Assembly (NCBI RefSeq): GCF_022695515.1
Contig: NZ_JALDPT010000008.1
Span: 1 to 64,000 of the forward strand
Reading direction: 5' to 3'
Length of the DNA stretch: 64,000 nucleotides
From: Phenylobacterium aquaticum
GTDB taxonomy: Bacteria > Pseudomonadota > Alphaproteobacteria > Caulobacterales > Caulobacteraceae
Shown here: positions 34,878 through 43,131 of the stretch, piece by piece
Position numbering within the stretch: position 1 is the first letter of the stretch
Layout of the letters: each line of letters starts with the position of its first letter
Notes under the pieces: model-generated
Told to the model about the DNA's origin: nothing
Seen by the model: only the letters and a program-made list of their open reading frames with translations
Databases searched by the model: none
Position numbers and translations under genes: made by a program

Positions 34878-35372
34878 ATGCGCCACTACCTGGAAAAGCG
34901 CGCCAACCTCGTGCGGTTCTTCGCCGCGCGACTGAACTCGTCCGCCGCGGCCGAGGACCTCGCCCAGGAGCTGTACCTCAAGATCGCCGCCCTCCCCGCC
35001 GAGGACGAGATCCAGAACCCCTCGGCCCTGCTCTACCGCATGGGCTCCAACCTGATGCTGGACCGCCTGCGTCAGGAGCGGCGCGCCGGCGCCCGCGAAG
35101 GCGCCTGGGTCGCCGCCGCCACGACCCGGCTGGGCGACGAGGAAATCCATGACGAACCGCCGGCGGACGAGGTCCTGGCCGCCCGCCAGCGGCTCAATCT
35201 GCTTCTGAGCGAGCTGAATACACTTCCCCCGCGCATGCGACGCGCCTTTCAGCTTCACAAGCTCGAGGGCCTGAGCCACGTTGAAACCGCGCGCGCCATG
35301 GGAATTTCCGTGAGCGCCGTCGAAAAGCACGTGAGCGGGGCGCTTAAGACTCTGTTGTCGAGGCTGGGGTGA
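34878..35372 (+). CDS. ECF sigma factor, FecI type
   Basis: About 164 residues from the ATG at 34878 (MRHYLEKRANLVRFF). The open frame extends to 34764, but no ribosome site supports the longer form. Sigma-70 region 2 covers AAEDLAQELYLKIAAL to LLYRMGSNLMLDRLRQERR. Region 4 is TLPPRMRRAFQLHKLEGLSHVETARAMGISVSAVEKHVSGAL. With the FecR and STN-domain receptor downstream it forms a cell-surface signalling trio. Confidence 0.85.
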   Translation: MRHYLEKRANLVRFFAARLNSSAAAEDLAQELYLKIAALPAEDEIQNPSALLYRMGSNLMLDRLRQERRAGAREGAWVAAATTRLGDEEIHDEPPADEVLAARQRLNLLLSELNTLPPRMRRAFQLHKLEGLSHVETARAMGISVSAVEKHVSGALKTLLSRLG

Positions 35373-35481
35373 TGTCACCGAAGGACGTCAGCGGATTTTT
35401 GTGCAACCGGGACGGGGGGCGCGGGGCTTTGGCGACGTCTACATCACAGAGCGGCCCTGGCCGCCCGATGGGCACGGCGCG

Positions 35482-36447
35482 ATGAACCAAATCTCTGATC
35501 AGGGACTGGACGCGGAACGCGACGCGGCGACCCAGTGGCTCGCCCGGCTGGAGCGTCCCGACGTCGGCGAAGCCGACTGGCTGGCCTTCGACGCCTGGCT
35601 CGAGGCCTCGCCGCGCCACAAGCTCGCCTATGATCAGGCCCTGGCCCTGTGGTCGGAGCTCGACGCCCTCGCCCCGGATCTGGCCCAAGGCCTTGTCGCG
35701 CCGGTTCAGCCGGCGGCCGGACGGCGCTGGATGGTCATGGCGGGCGGGCTCGCCGCCGCCGGCCTCGTCGCGGCGGTCGCCGTGCCCTGGCAGGACCTGA
35801 CCGCCCCCACCACCACCTATCAGACCGCCAAGGGCGAACGGAAAACCGTCGTCCTGGCGGACGGCACCCGCATCGACCTGAACGCCGGCTCGCGCCTGAC
35901 CGTCCATCTGGGGTCGCGGGAGCGGCGGGTCGAGATGGCTGACGCCGAGGCGATCTTCGACGTCGCCAAGGATTCGCGTCGTCCCTTCCTGATCACCGCC
36001 GGCGACCGCACCATCCGCGTGGTCGGCACCCAGTTCGACGTCCGCCGCCGCGACGGACGCCAGTCCGTGGTCGTGGCCCGCGGCGTGGTCGAGGTCCGCC
36101 CCACCGGCGACGCGCCCGGCCGCGGCTATCGGCTGACCGTCGGCCAGCGCCTGGACCACCGCGAAGGCGAGGTCGAGGCCCGCGTGGGTCTGGGATCGCC
36201 CGAGGCGGCGTTCAGCTGGCGCACCGGCCGGCTGGTCTATCGCGGCGAACCCCTGGCCAATGTGGTCGCCGACCTCAACCAGTACGCCGATCGCCCGATC
36301 CGGGTCGCCGACGCGCGGACCGCCGACCTCGCCTTCTCCGGCGTCCTGGCGGCGTCCGAGGGGTCGAATCTCGTTCGCACCCTGACTTTGATCGCGCCTG
36401 TCACTTCCACTGAAACCCCGGACGGCCTACTGCTTCGCGCGAAATAG
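35482..36447 (+). CDS. FecR-family anti-sigma regulator
   Basis: 321 residues from the ATG at 35482. The N-terminal cytosolic DUF4880-like part is W-rich (AATQWLARLERPDVGEADWLAFDAWLEASPRHKLAYDQALALW). One membrane helix follows (about residues 83-100), then the periplasmic FecR domain with ERKTVVLADGTRIDLNAGSRLTV and a C-terminal signalling segment. It would relay the state of the outer-membrane receptor to the ECF sigma factor upstream. Confidence 0.85.
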   Translation: MNQISDQGLDAERDAATQWLARLERPDVGEADWLAFDAWLEASPRHKLAYDQALALWSELDALAPDLAQGLVAPVQPAAGRRWMVMAGGLAAAGLVAAVAVPWQDLTAPTTTYQTAKGERKTVVLADGTRIDLNAGSRLTVHLGSRERRVEMADAEAIFDVAKDSRRPFLITAGDRTIRVVGTQFDVRRRDGRQSVVVARGVVEVRPTGDAPGRGYRLTVGQRLDHREGEVEARVGLGSPEAAFSWRTGRLVYRGEPLANVVADLNQYADRPIRVADARTADLAFSGVLAASEGSNLVRTLTLIAPVTSTETPDGLLLRAK

Positions 36448-36496
36448 CTCGCCGACAGTTGGGGTTAAGACCGTCCGCTCCGTTCGATCCCGCGCC

Positions 36497-38875
36497 ATGG
36501 CCGCTGGCGCGACGGCCTGTGCCGTCGCGTGCGGCCTGCTGGGCGGACCGGCCCGGGCGGCGCCGGCGCGCTATCCGTTGGCGATCCCCGCCCAGGCGAC
36601 CTCAGACGCCCTCATCGACCTGGCCGTGCAGGCTGATGTCTCCATCGGCGGGGTCGCCGCCTGCGCCGGCCGCTCGCCCGGCCTCAATGGCCGCTACACC
36701 CTGCGCGAGGCCCTGGACCGCCTGACCGCCGGGGCCTGCGCCTATGACATCCTCGATCCCCGCACCGTCCGGATCTCGCCGCGACGCGGCGAGGCTGCGG
36801 CTCGCAAGCCCGCCCCCGCCCCGGCCGTCCCGCCGCCGACGGTCTCGGAGCTGCTGGTCACCGCCACCAAGCGGGTCGAGCCCGTCAATCGCCTGCCTGC
36901 CTCGATCAGCGCCATCAACAGCGACGATCTGAACGCCACCGGGATCACCGACGCCGCCGGGGTCGTCCGGCTCACGGCCGGCATGACGATCACCAACCTC
37001 GGGGCCGGGCGCGACAAGATCATGCTGCGCGGCCTGTCCGACGGCGCCTTCACCGGCCGCACCCGCTCGACCGTCGGCACCTTTCTCGACGACACCCCGA
37101 TCACCTACAACGCCCCGGACCCGGATCTCCGCCTCGCCGACGTCGCCTCCATCGAGGTGGTGCGCGGGCCGCAGGGGGCGCTCTACGGGGCGGGCTCGAT
37201 CAGCGGCGTCTATCGGATCGTCACCCGCAAGCCGGACCTGGAGACCTTCGAGGCCAGGGTCCGCGGGCTCGTCGCCTCCACCGAGTCCGGCTCGCCCAGC
37301 CGCCAGGTCGACGCCATGGTCAATCTGCCCATCGTCCAGGACAAGGTCGCCCTGCGGCTGGTGGGCTATTACGACCTCGACGGCGGCTATCTCGACGACG
37401 TCAATCTGCGCCTGTCCAACGTCGACCAGACCACCCGCAAGGGCGGGCGCGCCGCGCTCAAGGTCCGCGTCTCCGACAACTGGACCCTGTCCCTGGGCGC
37501 CGCGGTTCAACAGCTCGACTCCAACGACACCCAGTACGTTACCGGGACGAACAGCCTGCGCCGGGCCAACCGGGTGCGCGAGAACCACAACAACGATTTC
37601 GCCCAGGCCGTCATCAGCCTGGAGGGCATGACTCCGCTCGGCCGGCTCCAGTCCTCGAGCGCCTATGTGCGCCACGCCTTCTCCAGCCGCTATGACGCCT
37701 CGGCGGCGCTCTCCCTGTTCGACGACCCGGCCGCGGATCTCGGCATCTATCAGGAGCGCACCAAGATCGACATGCTGGTCCAGGACACCGTCCTGACCTC
37801 GGAGGGCGGTGGGCCGCTCAAGTGGCTGGTGGGTCTTTACGGCGCGGCGAGCGACGAGGACTCGCCCTCCCAGCTCCAGGTCAACGCGCCGGGCGGCGCC
37901 CTGCGCGCGGTCTATAACGACGCCCGTAACGACCGACTGGGCGAAGTCGCCCTGTATGGCGAGATGTCCATGGACTTCGGCCGGGGATGGACCCTGGCCC
38001 TCGGCGGCCGGGAATCCGAGACCCGCCTGCGCACCATCTCCAACGTCACGGTGGTCGGGGGCGGCGCCAGCCGCAGGTTCACGCGCAAGGCGGTGTTCGA
38101 CAACTGGTCGCCGAAGGTGTCCCTGCAATACGCCTTCCCGAACGGCGCCCTGATCTATGGCCTGATGAGCCAGGGCTACAGGGCCGGCGGGTTCAATTCC
38201 GGGGGCCTCAGCGCCCCGAGCGCCGCACGCCGCACCTTCCGGCCGGACCACCTGCGCAACTTCGAGATCGGCGCCAAGGCGAACGTCCTCGACAACCGCC
38301 TCGATCTGAAGGCGACGGTCTTCTACGACCTCTGGCGCGACATCCAGACCGACCAGTTCTTCGGCTCCGGCCTGCCCTTTACGGCCAATGTCGGCGACGG
38401 CCGCAATGTCGGTCTGGAGCTCGAGGCCGCCTGGCGTCCCGACGACCACTGGTCCTTCCAGACCAACGCCCTGTTCGACCGGCCGGAGATCACCAAGGTC
38501 GATCCCGCCTTCGCCAGCCGGGTGCAGAGCCACCTGCCCGGCGTACCCGACACGTCCTTCGGAGCGCTGATCGCCTATCAGCGGCCGATCTTCGGCGACA
38601 AGACCCTGATCCTCACCGGCCAGACCGCCTATGTGGGCCGCTCGCGCCTGACCTTCGATCCCGCCCTGTCGCCGGTCATGGGGGGCTATTTCACCGGCCG
38701 GCTCTCGGCCCAGATCAAGGCCGATCCCTGGCGGGTGGCGGTGTTCGTGGAGAACCCCGGCGACACCCGCGGCGACACCTTCGCCTATGGCAATCCGTTC
38801 TCCTTCGGCCAGGTGCGCCAGGTCACCCCGCAACGCCCCCGGACCGTCAGTTTGGTCCTGGCCCGGAATTTCTGA
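36497..38875 (+). CDS. TonB-dependent receptor with N-terminal signalling (STN) domain
   Basis: 792 residues. A signal peptide (cleavage near ARA-AP) is followed by an STN domain at about 25-95 (ATSDALIDLAVQADVSIGG to LNGRYTLREALDRLTAG). Then come a TonB-box-like EL-LVTATKR, the plug (LPASISAINSDDL, IEVVRGPQGALYGAGSISGVYRIVTRKPD) and a 22-strand barrel ending VSLVLARNF. The STN domain and the sigma/FecR genes directly upstream show a transducing receptor. The ligand is unknown; the barrel resembles the many Caulobacter-type receptors for organic nutrients as much as siderophore receptors. Confidence 0.88.
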   Translation: MAAGATACAVACGLLGGPARAAPARYPLAIPAQATSDALIDLAVQADVSIGGVAACAGRSPGLNGRYTLREALDRLTAGACAYDILDPRTVRISPRRGEAAARKPAPAPAVPPPTVSELLVTATKRVEPVNRLPASISAINSDDLNATGITDAAGVVRLTAGMTITNLGAGRDKIMLRGLSDGAFTGRTRSTVGTFLDDTPITYNAPDPDLRLADVASIEVVRGPQGALYGAGSISGVYRIVTRKPDLETFEARVRGLVASTESGSPSRQVDAMVNLPIVQDKVALRLVGYYDLDGGYLDDVNLRLSNVDQTTRKGGRAALKVRVSDNWTLSLGAAVQQLDSNDTQYVTGTNSLRRANRVRENHNNDFAQAVISLEGMTPLGRLQSSSAYVRHAFSSRYDASAALSLFDDPAADLGIYQERTKIDMLVQDTVLTSEGGGPLKWLVGLYGAASDEDSPSQLQVNAPGGALRAVYNDARNDRLGEVALYGEMSMDFGRGWTLALGGRESETRLRTISNVTVVGGGASRRFTRKAVFDNWSPKVSLQYAFPNGALIYGLMSQGYRAGGFNSGGLSAPSAARRTFRPDHLRNFEIGAKANVLDNRLDLKATVFYDLWRDIQTDQFFGSGLPFTANVGDGRNVGLELEAAWRPDDHWSFQTNALFDRPEITKVDPAFASRVQSHLPGVPDTSFGALIAYQRPIFGDKTLILTGQTAYVGRSRLTFDPALSPVMGGYFTGRLSAQIKADPWRVAVFVENPGDTRGDTFAYGNPFSFGQVRQVTPQRPRTVSLVLARNF

Positions 38876-38901
38876 CTCCGCCGAGGTGAGGTTGGTTCCT
38901 G

Positions 38902-38930
38902 ACGGCGCCGTCACTCTTTCGTGACGCCGT
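38902..38930 (+). terminator. Hairpin after the receptor gene
   Basis: A CGTCAC-N6-GTGACG stem with an outer ACGG/CCGT extension across a bulge lies 27 bases after the receptor stop and before the glycosyltransferase. It lacks a T-run, so termination is a guess. Confidence 0.3.
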
Positions 38931-38945
38931 GCGACGGTCGCGCGG

Positions 38946-39809
38946 ATGGCGAACGGGATGGTCAGAGTGGTCAGGCTATCGGGTCTGGTTTGTGTGCATA
39001 ACGAGGAAGCGCGCCTGGCGGAATGCCTGGGCCGGCTCTCGTTCTGCGATGAGGTCGTGGTGGTGGCGGACCGCTGCACCGACGGGACCGAAGCCATCGC
39101 TCTGCGCTACGGGGCCAAGCTGGTCTCCGGAAGCTTCCCGTTGGAGGGGCCGCGCAAGACCGCCGGGGTCGAAGCCTGCGGGGGCGACTGGATCATCGAG
39201 ATCGATGCGGACGAGCTGGTGGGGGAGACACTCGCCTCCGAGATCCTGATCGCGATCCATACCGCTCCCGCGGGCGACTACTTCCAGATCCCGGTCGACA
39301 ACTATGTCGGCGACACCCTGGTCCGTCGCGGCTGGGGCGGATCCTTCGGCACCTCGCTGGTGGGCCGGCTCTATCGCCGCGGCGCCAAGCACTGGAAGGA
39401 ACAGCGGGTCCATCCCGGCGTGACCTTCGACGGCCCCCTCGCCGGGGTCCTGACCACCCCCATCATCCACGTGGTCGACGACGACATCGCCGACATGGTC
39501 GCGCGGCTGAACCGCTACACCGACCTGCGCGCGCTCGACCTCGCCGACGCCGGCGAGAAGCCCGCCCTGTGGGACAACGTGTTCCGCGGCTTCCGCCGCT
39601 TCGCCAAGTGCTACTGGGGCCGCGAGGGCCGCAAGGAAGGCGAGCTTGGCTTCCTGATCGCCCTGATGGCCGGCCTCTATCCGGTCCTCTCCTGCCTCAA
39701 GGCCCGCGAGATCCTCAAGCGCCGGGCCACCGGCGGCGGCGCCTTGATCGAGCTGCGTCCGCGGCTCAATAAGGCGACCCAACGCAAGGGCGCGCCCCGC
39801 GCCGCGTGA
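38946..39809 (+). CDS. Family 2 glycosyltransferase, WaaE/KdtX type
   Basis: 287 residues. The GT-A nucleotide-sugar fold shows LSGLVCVHNEEARLAECLGRL, CDEVVVVADRCTDGT and the metal-binding DAD in IIEIDADELV. The C-terminal half (CYWGREGRKEGELGFLIALMAGLYP) matches LPS-core beta-glucosyltransferase-like proteins that end in a membrane-associated segment. It probably decorates LPS core or another cell-surface glycan. Confidence 0.82.
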   Translation: MANGMVRVVRLSGLVCVHNEEARLAECLGRLSFCDEVVVVADRCTDGTEAIALRYGAKLVSGSFPLEGPRKTAGVEACGGDWIIEIDADELVGETLASEILIAIHTAPAGDYFQIPVDNYVGDTLVRRGWGGSFGTSLVGRLYRRGAKHWKEQRVHPGVTFDGPLAGVLTTPIIHVVDDDIADMVARLNRYTDLRALDLADAGEKPALWDNVFRGFRRFAKCYWGREGRKEGELGFLIALMAGLYPVLSCLKAREILKRRATGGGALIELRPRLNKATQRKGAPRAA

Positions 39810-39872
39810 TCCTGCCGGGCGTTCCGGCGGCTCGCGCGTTATAGGTCCGCTAGAAACGCCCTGGGAGGCCCT

Positions 39873-41177
39873 ATGCGAAGCTCGATCCTTGCGGCGGTCA
39901 GTCTGACCGCCCTGTCCCTCGCCGCCTGCAGCCAGGGCTCCACCTCGCCCTTCGCCGGGTTCGGCCCCAAGCCGGAGCTGCCCTCCCCGACCAAGGGCCT
40001 GCTGCCCACGGTGAATATCGCCAAGGCCACCGGCTGGGCGCCCGGCGCCCACCCCCAGGCCCCGGCGGGTTTCAAGGTCACCGCCTTCGCCGCCGGGCTC
40101 GACCATCCCCGCTGGCTCTATGTCCTGCCCAACGGCGATGTCCTCGCCGCCGAGTCCGCCTCCGAACCCGCCAAGCCGACCGGCTTCAAGGATCGCGTCG
40201 CCCAGTGGGTGCAGAAGGCGGCCGGCGCCCTGGAAACGAGCCCCAACCAGATCATCCTGCTGCGTGACGCCGACGGCGACGGGACGGCGGAGGTCCGCAC
40301 CGTCTTCGCCAAGGGCCTGCAGCGGCCCTTCGGCATGACCCTGGTCGGCTCAAGCCTCTATGTCGCCGACGACAACGCCGTGGTCCGCCTGCCCTATGCG
40401 CCCGGCGACACCGTCGCGACCGGCCCGGCGGAAAAGGTGCTGGACCTGCCCGGCGGTCCGATCAACCACCACTGGACCAAGAACGTCGTCGCCAACCCTG
40501 ACGGGACCAAGCTCTTCATCACCATCGGCTCCAACTCGAACGTCGGCGAGAACGGCATGGCCGCCGAGGCCGGCCGCGCCCAGGTCACCGAGTTCACCCT
40601 GCCGGCCGGGCCCGCCCGCCCCTACGCCACCGGCCTGCGCAACGCCAACGGCCTGGATTTCGAGCCCGTCACCGGCACGCCCTGGGTCGCGGTCAATGAG
40701 CGCGATGAGATCGGCCACGACCTCGTCCCCGACTACATGACCGGCCTGAAGGAGGGCGCCTTCTATGGCTGGCCCTACAGCTATTACGGCGACCACGTGG
40801 ACGTCCGCGTCCAGCCGCCCCGGCCCGACCTGGTCGCCAAGGCCATCGCCCCCGACTATGCGCTGGGCGCCCACACCGCCTCGCTGGGGCTCGCCTTCTA
40901 CAAGGCCGACGCCTTCCCGCAGCACTATCGCGGCGGGGTGTTCATCGGCCAGCACGGCTCCTGGAACCGGCGTCCGCTCAGCGGCTATCGCGTCGTGTTC
41001 ATCCCCTTCGCCGGCGGCAAGCCCGTGGGCCAGCCCGAGGAATTCCTGACCGGTTTCCTCGACGCCCATGACAAGGCCCAGGGCCGTCCGGTGGGCGTGG
41101 TGGTCGACAAGCGCGGCGCCCTGCTGGTCGCCGACGACGTCGGCAATACGATCTGGCGGGTCGCCCCAGCGTCCTGA
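39873..41177 (+). CDS. Sorbosone/glucose dehydrogenase-like beta-propeller lipoprotein
   Basis: 434 residues with a lipoprotein signal (LTALSLAACSQ). The PQQ-dependent aldose/L-sorbosone dehydrogenase propeller has FAAGLDHPRWLYVLPNGDVL, NHHWTKNVVANPDGTKLFITIGSNSNVGENG, GLRNANGLDFEP and GVFIGQHGSWNR. It should be anchored in the periplasm and oxidise sugars or aldehydes. Many members have unproven cofactor use. No PQQ synthesis genes are in the window. Confidence 0.82.
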   Translation: MRSSILAAVSLTALSLAACSQGSTSPFAGFGPKPELPSPTKGLLPTVNIAKATGWAPGAHPQAPAGFKVTAFAAGLDHPRWLYVLPNGDVLAAESASEPAKPTGFKDRVAQWVQKAAGALETSPNQIILLRDADGDGTAEVRTVFAKGLQRPFGMTLVGSSLYVADDNAVVRLPYAPGDTVATGPAEKVLDLPGGPINHHWTKNVVANPDGTKLFITIGSNSNVGENGMAAEAGRAQVTEFTLPAGPARPYATGLRNANGLDFEPVTGTPWVAVNERDEIGHDLVPDYMTGLKEGAFYGWPYSYYGDHVDVRVQPPRPDLVAKAIAPDYALGAHTASLGLAFYKADAFPQHYRGGVFIGQHGSWNRRPLSGYRVVFIPFAGGKPVGQPEEFLTGFLDAHDKAQGRPVGVVVDKRGALLVADDVGNTIWRVAPAS

Positions 41178-41284
41178 TCTCACGGACCCGGATCGGCCTC
41201 GCAGAAATCGCGACGCCTGACGCGGCGGCACGGCTCGACCCCGTCGCCGCCGCCGGGCATGCTCCTGCGACGGGGAGGCCGCGA

Positions 41285-42481
41285 ATGAACATCAGTATGA
41301 GCGCCGAGGACGAGGCCTTCCGCCAGGAGGTCCGCGCCTGGTTCCGCAGCGAATATCCCCAGGCGATCATCGCCAAGCTCGCCAATGGCCAGACGCTCAC
41401 CAAGACCGACCTGGTCGCCGGCGAACAGGCCATGAGCGCCAAGGGCTGGCTGGCCCCGGGCTGGCCCAAGGACTATGGCGGCGCGGGCTGGAGCGTGACC
41501 CGCCGCTTCATCTTCGACGAAGAACTGGAGAACGCCGGCGCGCCCAATGTCTCGCCCATGGGCCTGCTCTATGTGGCGCCGGTGATCTACACCTTCGGGA
41601 CCCAGGCGCAGAAGGACCGCTGGCTGGGCGACATCCTGGCCTCGCGCACCTTCTGGGCCCAGGGCTATTCCGAGCCGGAGGCCGGGTCGGACCTCGCCTC
41701 CCTGCGCATGCGGGCTGAGCGCGACGGCGACCACTATGTCGTATCCGGCGAGAAAATCTGGACGAGCGACGCCCACTACGCCGACTGGATTTTCTGCCTG
41801 GTGCGCACCTCGGACGAGCCGAAGAAGCAGGCCGGCATCACCTTCCTCTGCATCGACATGACCACGCCCGGCGTCGCGGTGAAGCCGATCATCACCATCG
41901 ACGGCGGCCACCATCTGAACCGCGTGGTGTTCGATCAGGTCCGCGTGCCGATGGAGAACCGCATCGGCGAGGAGGGCCTGGGCTGGACCTATGCCCGCCA
42001 CCTGCTGAACCACGAGCGCACCTCCTACGCCCACGTCGCCGCCAAGCGCCGGCAGGTGGCCAGCCTGAAGGAGATCTCGCGCGCCGCGCCCTGGGGCGAC
42101 CTGCTGGGCGAGGCCGGCGGCGCCTTCCGCCGCAAGCTGGCCGAGGTGGAGATCACCCTGACCAGTCTCGAATTCACCACCCTGCGGGCGCTCGCTCCGC
42201 TCGCCAGCGGCGAGGCGCCCGGCGACGAAAGCTCGATCATCAAGATCGCCGCGACCGAGGCCGCCCAGGCGGTGACCGAGCTCTATCTGGAGCTGGCCGG
42301 CCCCTACGCCCAGCCCTTCTTCGCCGACCGCTACGGCCCCGACTGGCGCGCGGGCCTGGAGACCATTCCGGCCTTCGCCGCACCGGGGACGGCCAGCTAC
42401 TTCTTCACCCGCGCCCAGACCATCTATGGCGGCGCGACCGAGGTGCAGAAGAACATCATCGCCCGCCAGCTCGGCATCTGA
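41285..42481 (+). CDS. Acyl-CoA dehydrogenase
   Basis: 398 residues with the three ACAD domains: an N-terminal helical part (DEAFRQEVRAWFRSEYP, WPKDYGGAGWS), a middle beta part (QGYSEPEAGSDLASLRM, GEKIWTSDAHYADW) and a C-terminal helical part ending QTIYGGATEVQKNIIARQLGI. The variants here are those of the actinobacterial-like FadE group used in steroid or branched-acid degradation. FAD-dependent alpha,beta-dehydrogenation is expected; the chain is not known. Confidence 0.88.
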   Translation: MNISMSAEDEAFRQEVRAWFRSEYPQAIIAKLANGQTLTKTDLVAGEQAMSAKGWLAPGWPKDYGGAGWSVTRRFIFDEELENAGAPNVSPMGLLYVAPVIYTFGTQAQKDRWLGDILASRTFWAQGYSEPEAGSDLASLRMRAERDGDHYVVSGEKIWTSDAHYADWIFCLVRTSDEPKKQAGITFLCIDMTTPGVAVKPIITIDGGHHLNRVVFDQVRVPMENRIGEEGLGWTYARHLLNHERTSYAHVAAKRRQVASLKEISRAAPWGDLLGEAGGAFRRKLAEVEITLTSLEFTTLRALAPLASGEAPGDESSIIKIAATEAAQAVTELYLELAGPYAQPFFADRYGPDWRAGLETIPAFAAPGTASYFFTRAQTIYGGATEVQKNIIARQLGI

Positions 42482-42522
42482 ACCCTGGCGGGCCGGGCGG
42501 GAATGGCCCTAGCCTCAGGCCC

Positions 42523-43131
42523 ATGCGCATCACCGACCACATCGCCCGCTTCGCCGCCTCGCCCCTCGGCCGCTGGGCCGACGTGCCCCCCTGGGCGATC
42601 ACCTCGGTCTCCCACGCGATCCTGGCCGAGCTGGTGGCGGACCTACGCCCCCGCGCCGACTTCACCTTCCAGGGCGACATCGCCATCCACCGCAAGGCGA
42701 CCGTCGAGCGCGGCGCGGTGCTCAAGGGCCCGGCCGTGATCTCGGCCGGCTGCTTCATCGCCGCCGGCGCCTATGTCCGCGACGGCTGCTGGCTGGACGA
42801 GGACTGCATCCTCGGCCCCGGCGCGGAGCTCAAGTCGAGCTTCATGTTCCGGGGCTCCAAGCTCGCCCACTTCAACTTCGTCGGCGACAGCGTGCTGGGC
42901 GAAGGCGTGAACATCGAGGCCGGCGCCATCATCGCCAACTATCGCAACGAGAAGGCCGACAAGCGCATCCGCTTCCGCTTCAACGGCCAGACCATCGACA
43001 CCGGCGTCGACAAGTTCGGCGCGCTCGCCGGCGACGGCGTCCGCCTGGGCGCCAACGCCGTGGTCGCCCCCGGCGCGGTCCTGGCCAAGGGGACCATCGT
43101 CCCGCGCCTTGCCCTGGTCGATCAGGCCTAG
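42523..43131 (+). CDS. Left-handed beta-helix (hexapeptide repeat) transferase-like protein
   Basis: 202 residues with hexapeptide repeats from about 45 to 195 (FQGDIAIHRKATVERGAVLKGPAVISAGCFIAAGAYVRDG, SVLGEGVNIEAGAIIANYRNE, VDKFGALAGDGVRLGANAVVAPGAVLAKG). It resembles the acetyltransferase half of GlmU but lacks a nucleotidyltransferase domain. The role may be acetylation of a sugar nucleotide. The stop shares CTAG with the convergent receptor gene. Confidence 0.75.
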   Translation: MRITDHIARFAASPLGRWADVPPWAITSVSHAILAELVADLRPRADFTFQGDIAIHRKATVERGAVLKGPAVISAGCFIAAGAYVRDGCWLDEDCILGPGAELKSSFMFRGSKLAHFNFVGDSVLGEGVNIEAGAIIANYRNEKADKRIRFRFNGQTIDTGVDKFGALAGDGVRLGANAVVAPGAVLAKGTIVPRLALVDQA

